Part shown: one piece after another, positions 59,901 to 64,000 of the stretch
Layout: every line of letters starts with the position of its first letter
Numbering within the stretch: position 1 is the stretch's first letter
Assembly (NCBI GenBank): GCA_024693325.1
Contig: JAILLA010000031.1
Location: forward strand, 1 to 64,000
Length of the DNA: 64,000 nucleotides
Direction: 5' to 3'
Source of the DNA: Solobacterium sp.
GTDB taxonomy: Bacteria; Bacillota_I; Bacilli_A; Erysipelotrichales; Erysipelotrichaceae
Made by a program: the position numbers and the translations under genes
Notes under the pieces: generated by a model
Database searches by the model: none
Seen by the model: the letters and a program-made list of their open reading frames with translations, nothing else
Told to the model about the DNA's origin: nothing

Positions 59901-60518
59901 ATGAAAAAAAAGATTAATGTAATATTGTCAGTTTTTATGGTTTTATGCTTATTTACAGTCAGTTGTAATTCTTCATGTAGAAAGCAGATAGAGACATATG
60001 ATGATTTAAGGCCCTCAATGAAGATGTTTTCAGACATCAGTAACTGTTATGAGGCGAGTAGTGATCATTTTTGTGTAAAAATAACTGGTATTCAGAAATC
60101 AGAAGATGATTTCTCTTATCAGTATTCTTATGCATTAGCCATTGCTTGTACGAAAGACGAACCAATGAGAATCCGAAATATTGAATTCTATAATGATCAA
60201 TTGCTTGATCAAAAGCTAGTTGGTTTTTCACTTCCACAAAAGTTTCAAATATTGGACTATTTCGAGAACACCAATTTTACGGATAAGTATTCTTTTGAAG
60301 CATTCCAGTGGATTATTAAAAAAAGCATTTCCAAAGACACCTTAAAACATATTGATTACAGTGAAGAAGAACTAGACAACAGCATGAAGAAAATAAACAT
60401 AAAGTTTGTGTTCAATATGCAAGAGGAGTTGATAGAAATATCCTGTGATCAGTTACTGCCATTTGAGATTCCATTTTTCAGAGGAGACTATATGTTTGGG
60501 GTTTTAAGTGATTTCTGA
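59901..60518 (+). CDS. Predicted lipoprotein of unknown function
   Basis: A 205-residue exported protein with an N-terminal signal (MKKKINVILSVFMVLCLFTVSC) ending in a lipobox-like TVSC. The mature part is acidic and rich in Asp/Glu/Phe (SEEELDNSMKKINIKFVFNMQEELIEI). No domain is recognised. Codon use is AT-rich compared with the host genes to either side, suggesting acquisition with the transposon. No strong Shine-Dalgarno is seen; AGGATGAAC lies 5-8 bases before the ATG. Confidence 0.6.
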   Translation: MKKKINVILSVFMVLCLFTVSCNSSCRKQIETYDDLRPSMKMFSDISNCYEASSDHFCVKITGIQKSEDDFSYQYSYALAIACTKDEPMRIRNIEFYNDQLLDQKLVGFSLPQKFQILDYFENTNFTDKYSFEAFQWIIKKSISKDTLKHIDYSEEELDNSMKKINIKFVFNMQEELIEISCDQLLPFEIPFFRGDYMFGVLSDF

Positions 60519-60545
60519 ATCATGAAAAAAGAAAGGTAGGATAGT

Positions 60546-60950
60546 ATGAAGATTTCAGAATTACTGTTTTCAAGGCTTTTCATGATTCTGTTTACCTACT
60601 GTGCATGGTTTCTGGGACTCAGTCCTCAGTTATCACAAACAAACAGAATCCTGTGCTTTCTGATCACGGTCATCTGGATGATATATATTCTCCTTTATGC
60701 TTACCGGAGAAACAGTCTTTTTGTAAAAATCTACGGCTGGGCATTTCTGTTTATGGCTGTTCTGGTTCTTGGCACAAAGCTGTTTCATTTGCCGTATGAT
60801 CTGACGATCCTTGCGGTGTTTCTGTATCCTCCTTTCGGCGGATTACCACTGCAGAATCGTCCGGTACTGCTGGTTTCATTGATCTCGGTCTACTGGATAA
60901 TCGTGCTTGGAATATGTTACCGTGACAGACTGTCACACCTGAAACGTTAA
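60546..60950 (+). CDS. Predicted membrane protein (about four helices)
   Basis: A 134-residue hydrophobic protein with AAAGGTAGG about 6 bases before the ATG. Four segments are visible: FSRLFMILFTYCAWFLGL, ILCFLITVIWMIYILLYAY, IYGWAFLFMAVLVLGTKLF and LVSLISVYWIIVLGICY. The family is not recognised. Its base composition returns to that of the host. It is the first of a same-strand run of membrane proteins reaching the window edge. Confidence 0.6.
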   Translation: MKISELLFSRLFMILFTYCAWFLGLSPQLSQTNRILCFLITVIWMIYILLYAYRRNSLFVKIYGWAFLFMAVLVLGTKLFHLPYDLTILAVFLYPPFGGLPLQNRPVLLVSLISVYWIIVLGICYRDRLSHLKR

Positions 60951-60975
60951 AATACGGATTTGAGGAATTGTACGT

Positions 60976-61305
60976 ATGAAAAAGAGAAGCATTTACTCCC
61001 TGATCTGTGCCGCAGTCATTGCGGCAGGATGCGCATTGATAACAGCACTGAAAGGCTGGGGTCTTTCCGAATTCTGCTACTGCATGATCGCGGCAGGACT
61101 TATAGCATGCGTGGCCGGTGTTGGATTTACACCATCAAATCGCAGCGGGATTGGCAGAGGACAGTTTGGTACAGGCATGGAAAAACTTGTCCTGGATTCA
61201 TGGCAGATGGAAGGAAAAAAGAGACAGAACAGTACGATCGATTTCCTGTATATCGGCGGTGCACTCTGTGCAGCCCTGGGATTCCTGATCATGGCTGTGT
61301 TCTGA
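60976..61305 (+). CDS. Predicted small membrane protein
   Basis: A 109-residue protein with three hydrophobic segments (SIYSLICAAVIAAGCALITAL, FCYCMIAAGLIACVAGVGF and FLYIGGALCAALGFLIMAVF) and a 35-residue polar loop (SNRSGIGRGQFGTGMEKLVLDSWQMEGKKRQ). It starts 25 bases after the previous gene, so they are likely co-transcribed. The family is not recognised. The ATG is preceded by GAGGAATTG, a moderate ribosome binding site. Confidence 0.6.
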   Translation: MKKRSIYSLICAAVIAAGCALITALKGWGLSEFCYCMIAAGLIACVAGVGFTPSNRSGIGRGQFGTGMEKLVLDSWQMEGKKRQNSTIDFLYIGGALCAALGFLIMAVF

Positions 61306-61435
61306 TCATCCGTCTTCACACTGCTCCGGCAGTATTGAAAGAAAACAGATCAGGACGCAGTGTTTGTCAGAACGAAACAGTACCCGATTTATCAGATGAA
61401 TACGAAAACACTCAAATATTTTGGAGGCAATCAAG

Positions 61436-62047
61436 ATGGCAAGAATATGTTCAGTATGCGGCAAAAAAGCAGATACTATGCTTCAGAGCGGAAACGTTGT
61501 CGGATCTGCTGTGATCTGCTGGGACTGTTATCTCAAGATCAAACACTTTTCCAAACAGAAGGTTTTTGAAACACCTGAAGCACTCGAAGAGAATGAAGCA
61601 ATCGTCATGCAGGAGCTGCAAGACAATCAGTTCCCGGAAAGTGTTATTGAAGAATACAGAAAATACTATGCAATGAAAAAGAATCCGGTTCTTGCTTCAG
61701 GAGAAGATCCTGTAATGATTACCACGACACCTGAATTCAGTGGATATCAGATCCGTGAATATAAAGGCCTTGTATCCGGAGAAGTTGTGATCGGTACTGG
61801 CATATTATCCGGCATGGAAGCAGGTGTAGCGGATATGTTCGGCTCCGAAGCATCGGCTTATGGAGAAAAAATCGATGCGGCAGAGTCTGTTGCTGCCAGA
61901 AGGGCATACCGTGAAGCCTGCAGAAAAGGCGGCAATGCGATTGTCGGTGCAAAACTGGATCTGGAACTGTTCGCAAGAGATCTGATCTGTGTCATGGTCA
62001 GCGGTACTGCAGTATTGATCGAAAAGGAGAATGAAGAACAGAAATGA
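61436..62047 (+). CDS. Zinc-ribbon plus YbjQ (heavy-metal-binding) domain protein
   Basis: A 203-residue protein. GGAGG selects MARICSVCGKK (61436). The N-terminus is a four-Cys ribbon (CSVCGKKAD...CWDCYLK, about 5-33). Residues about 100-198 are a YbjQ/UPF0145 domain: TTTPEFSGYQIREYKGLVSGEVVIGTGILSGMEAGVADMFG, then AAESVAARRAYREACRKGGNAIVGAKLDLEL. YbjQ forms pentamers annotated as metal-binding; its real role is unknown. The stop overlaps the next membrane-protein gene by 17 bases. Confidence 0.82.
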   Translation: MARICSVCGKKADTMLQSGNVVGSAVICWDCYLKIKHFSKQKVFETPEALEENEAIVMQELQDNQFPESVIEEYRKYYAMKKNPVLASGEDPVMITTTPEFSGYQIREYKGLVSGEVVIGTGILSGMEAGVADMFGSEASAYGEKIDAAESVAARRAYREACRKGGNAIVGAKLDLELFARDLICVMVSGTAVLIEKENEEQK

Positions 62048-62561
62048 GATCCGGCTGTACAATGTGATTTTTCCAATATATTTCATTCTGTATTTTCCGA
62101 ACCCGTTCTGGGTGATTGCAATTCCATTGAATTATGTCATTGACAGCCTTGTGCTTCGCCTGGGACTGAAGCTGTGCCGGATCTATGAGAACAAAGAGGA
62201 ACGCAGGCATTTTATAAACAGAACAGCATGGAAGCTGTGCATTGCCGGATTTACTGCGGATTATCTTGGTGTCCTGTTTCTGATGTATTTTCCGCAGTTG
62301 TTTCTGTCGGAGCAGCTTGCAAGGGAAATTGCCACAGCACAATATACCAGCCCGTTTGTCTCATCGGATGTACTTGCAGTATTTCTGGCTACTGTAGTAT
62401 TCTCCGGCATATGCATCTGTATAATTGACCGGTGGATTCTGAAGAAACAGGGACTTGATGCAAAAACAGCCGGGAAGATTGCATTATTGCTGGCAGTGCT
62501 TACAGCACCGTATCTGACGCTGTATCCTACAGGAATGATCATGAATTATGAAACATTCTGA
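62031..62561 (+). CDS. Predicted multi-pass membrane protein
   Basis: A 176-residue protein with AAAAGGAG immediately before the ATG, inside the end of the YbjQ-domain gene (17-base overlap), so translation is coupled. Hydrophobic segments include NVIFPIYFILYFPNPFWVIAIPLNYVI, LCIAGFTADYLGVLFLMYFPQLF, DVLAVFLATVVFSGICICIID and IALLLAVLTAPYLTLYP. Family unknown; coupling suggests a functional link with the YbjQ-domain protein. Confidence 0.65.
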   Translation: MKNRNEIRLYNVIFPIYFILYFPNPFWVIAIPLNYVIDSLVLRLGLKLCRIYENKEERRHFINRTAWKLCIAGFTADYLGVLFLMYFPQLFLSEQLAREIATAQYTSPFVSSDVLAVFLATVVFSGICICIIDRWILKKQGLDAKTAGKIALLLAVLTAPYLTLYPTGMIMNYETF

Positions 62562-62591
62562 CATATAAGAAAGAGAGGGTTATATGCATTC

Positions 62592-62747
62592 ATGAAAGAC
62601 CTTAATTATCTGGTGTTTCTTGTCGGACTGTTTATCAGTTTTATGACCGGCATTATTACACTGCTGATATTCCATGATTTATCTTTTTCCGGAATGTGCA
62701 TCATTGCTTCCGCAATTCTGTATTCCCATTCACTGGAACAGAAATAA
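62592..62747 (+). CDS. Small membrane protein (51 aa)
   Basis: Not in the ORF track. ATG at 62592, with GAGAGGG 12 bases upstream, opens a 51-residue frame: MKDLNYLVFLVGLFISFMTGIITLLIF then FSGMCIIASAILYSHSLEQK, two likely helices. It starts 30 bases after the previous gene and ends 6 bases before the next, fitting the operon. The function is unknown. Confidence 0.5.
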   Translation: MKDLNYLVFLVGLFISFMTGIITLLIFHDLSFSGMCIIASAILYSHSLEQK

Positions 62748-62753
62748 TGCTTT

Positions 62754-63206
62754 ATGAAAACTATGGAAAAAATGCTCCATGATGAATACCTGGCGCTTGC
62801 ATGGATCGCAGTAACGGTAGTGCTTGATGTAATCTGCATATTTGCGCCTTTTGTATCCTCTGCATTGTGGTTTAAGTTCATATGCTCGATTATGTATTCA
62901 GCCTTTATGGTTTATTACGCGTGTTCAGCTACCAATCGTACATACTATTTCCATGTGATCGTTGTTATATGTTTACTGCTGACGGCAGTATATCTTGCTG
63001 ATTTAAATCATCCAGCCATTATCCCGGAAAATCTGCTGATCCCGGCAACCGCAATTTTTCTGTTTCCATATAACGGGGCGATGGAGGTGTTTGGTGCATT
63101 TATGAATCCGTATCTGATGGTATTGCTGTTTCAATTGTTATTGCTTGCAGTACATTGCTTATTCCGCAAACATAGTACGGAGAGAAATGAGGATTATATC
63201 GGGTAG
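62754..63206 (+). CDS. Predicted multi-pass membrane protein
   Basis: A 150-residue protein with four to five hydrophobic segments (YLALAWIAVTVVLDVICIFAPFV, FKFICSIMYSAFMVYYACSA, FHVIVVICLLLTAVYLA, LMVLLFQLLLLAVHCLF). The ATG at 62754 or 62763 could be the start; neither has a clear Shine-Dalgarno, in line with coupling to the gene 6 bases upstream. Family not recognised. Confidence 0.6.
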   Translation: MKTMEKMLHDEYLALAWIAVTVVLDVICIFAPFVSSALWFKFICSIMYSAFMVYYACSATNRTYYFHVIVVICLLLTAVYLADLNHPAIIPENLLIPATAIFLFPYNGAMEVFGAFMNPYLMVLLFQLLLLAVHCLFRKHSTERNEDYIG

Positions 63207-63254
63207 AAGGATAGGTATTTTTGTAACAGACATGACTGAGAGGCAGGACAGCTT

Positions 63255-63917
63255 ATGAAAAAATGGATTGCGGGAGCTTTGCTGTTTGTACTTTTTATCG
63301 CAGCTTTCATAAATAACGAAGGGAAAAGATACAACGGATATGATCCGGACAGTCCCTATATCGGCTATTCCGGGCCAATGTATTCTGTTGTATCACTTCG
63401 GGATGATGATCTTATGACAGTACAGGAACGGAACGTGTCATTTGATTTTTCTACATATCAGGATGACTGGTTTGATACCGGGTATATTGATTTTCTGAGA
63501 CAGCAGGAATGGTACGATGCAACTATGGAAAAGCAGCTGAAAGAACTGCGTCAGTTCAAGGGTGTTTACAGTGACGATGTCCTGCTGAAAGACACCTATA
63601 CCATTCAGAATCATTCTTCCGCAGAAGAGACAGCTGTCCTCGTATATCCTTTTGTATCAAATATCTCGGAAATATCGGAGAGACGGCCGGAGCTGTTCCT
63701 GAATGGACAACAGATCCATACTGATATTCGTTATGGTGATGTCTGGGATGGTGCACGGAGAGTGTGTGACAATTCCAACCAGGAATACCGTGAGCTGCTG
63801 AAAGACAATGCATATCTGGATCATGCGCTGAGCGAAGAAAGATATAATCTTCCCGATCTTCCATTCCATTTATATAAAATGGACAATATTTTGCTAATCA
63901 CAGTCCATCTTTTATAA
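63255..63917 (+). CDS. Membrane-anchored extracytosolic protein, possibly truncated
   Basis: A 220-residue protein with one N-terminal anchor (MKKWIAGALLFVLFIAAFI) and an outside domain rich in Tyr/Asp (DDDLMTVQERNVSFDFSTYQDDWFDTGYI; DTYTIQNHSSAEETAVLVYPFVSNI; ERRPELFLNGQQI). The segment with a described parental sequence resembles the beta-sandwich outer domains found in gut Bacillota proteins, usually longer. The abrupt hydrophobic end (MDNILLITVHLL) and following AT-rich DNA suggest a premature stop, which needs the downstream sequence to decide. GAGGCAGGAC precedes the ATG. Confidence 0.6.
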   Translation: MKKWIAGALLFVLFIAAFINNEGKRYNGYDPDSPYIGYSGPMYSVVSLRDDDLMTVQERNVSFDFSTYQDDWFDTGYIDFLRQQEWYDATMEKQLKELRQFKGVYSDDVLLKDTYTIQNHSSAEETAVLVYPFVSNISEISERRPELFLNGQQIHTDIRYGDVWDGARRVCDNSNQEYRELLKDNAYLDHALSEERYNLPDLPFHLYKMDNILLITVHLL

Positions 63918-64000
63918 AGAAAGCAAAAACAATGATTTATAATGAACACGAAAGCATATGGACAGAAAAATATTGCGAAATTACATATATAACATTCTGT

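Noticed and set aside
60950-60985. Resemblance of CGGATTTGAGGAATTGTACGTATGA to the inverted left end
   Set aside because: It needs two inserted bases, covers a normal stop, ribosome binding site and start codon, and lacks the second and third sites.
53034-64000. CRISPR-associated transposon (CAST)
   Set aside because: TnsABC and TniQ are present, but no cas gene, repeat-spacer array or atypical guide is visible, and TniQ is of TnsD size with extra zinc clusters and its own HTH. A distant array outside the window cannot be excluded.
1-64000. rRNA, tRNA, CRISPR arrays, prophage structural genes, retrons or diversity-generating retroelements
   Set aside because: No cloverleaf-like tRNA, rRNA core sequence, regular short repeats with spacers, capsid/terminase or reverse-transcriptase motifs were seen on reading either strand.

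Overview
The window looks like chromosome from a gut-type Bacillota bacterium of moderate GC, most plausibly an Erysipelotrichales relative. The reasons are the Gram-positive style ribosome binding sites (AGGAGG, AAAGGAG), dense short operons separated by hairpin/T-tract terminators, a DXP-pathway ispD, a one-piece trehalose PTS permease carrying its own IIA domain, glycyl-radical metabolism and many one-component regulators. The taxonomy is inference. I see no rRNA, tRNA or CRISPR array.

Left part (1-28 kb): a permease tail and a mandelate-racemase-type enolase-superfamily enzyme; a broken three-repeat gene; a TetR / lactonase-like MBL / SDR cluster with a clean operator palindrome; a LUD protein; a POLLUX-type ion channel; a Vat-like xenobiotic acetyltransferase; an old-yellow-enzyme/4Fe-4S/FAD reductase with a Crp-family regulator divergent from a MATE exporter; a second SDR divergent from TetR; an AraC-GyrI regulator; a four-gene operon ending in a serine-hydrolase-like protein and an unknown; DUF1349; TetR plus an amino-acid-dehydrogenase-like oxidoreductase; an MBL/beta-CASP protein; a membrane-anchored carboxylesterase; and a lipoprotein FMN/FAD reductase next to a MerR regulator.

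Middle part (28-41 kb) is a carbohydrate island. It has a GH31 glycosidase; a fructose-6-phosphate-aldolase-like enzyme with a glycyl radical enzyme; the divergent activating enzyme and a DeoR regulator, with shared repeat motifs in both control regions; then treC-treB(IIBCA) divergent from treR. Five copies of a 16-bp TTGTTTAAACAA-type operator lie in the tre intergenic region. The glycyl radical enzyme plus FSA pair resembles the PflD/YbiW modules and probably dismantles a sugar phosphate anaerobically.

The 41-53 kb stretch is housekeeping-like: GNAT, metallophosphoesterase, a cytosolic ParB-BMP fusion, HAD, MATE, an AP-superfamily enzyme, nitroreductase, a YwaF-like protein, XRE + DUF5688, and an ispD operon. 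The ispD operon includes a flavin-reductase-like gene whose 5' end is out of frame at a T5 run.

From about 53.03 kb a Tn7-like transposon core begins. Three spaced TnsB-type sites sit just upstream of ispD, followed by tnsC, tnsB, tnsA and a TnsD-size tniQ, transcribed as tniQ-tnsA-tnsB-tnsC towards that end. The catalytic residues of TnsA (E/D/K), TnsB (DDE) and TnsC (Walker A/B) are all present. A double-hairpin leader precedes tniQ. I could not find the other transposon end, so the run of AT-rich and small membrane-protein genes from 59.3 kb to the window edge (lipoprotein, Zn-ribbon-YbjQ, several two- to five-TM proteins) is either cargo or flanking chromosome.
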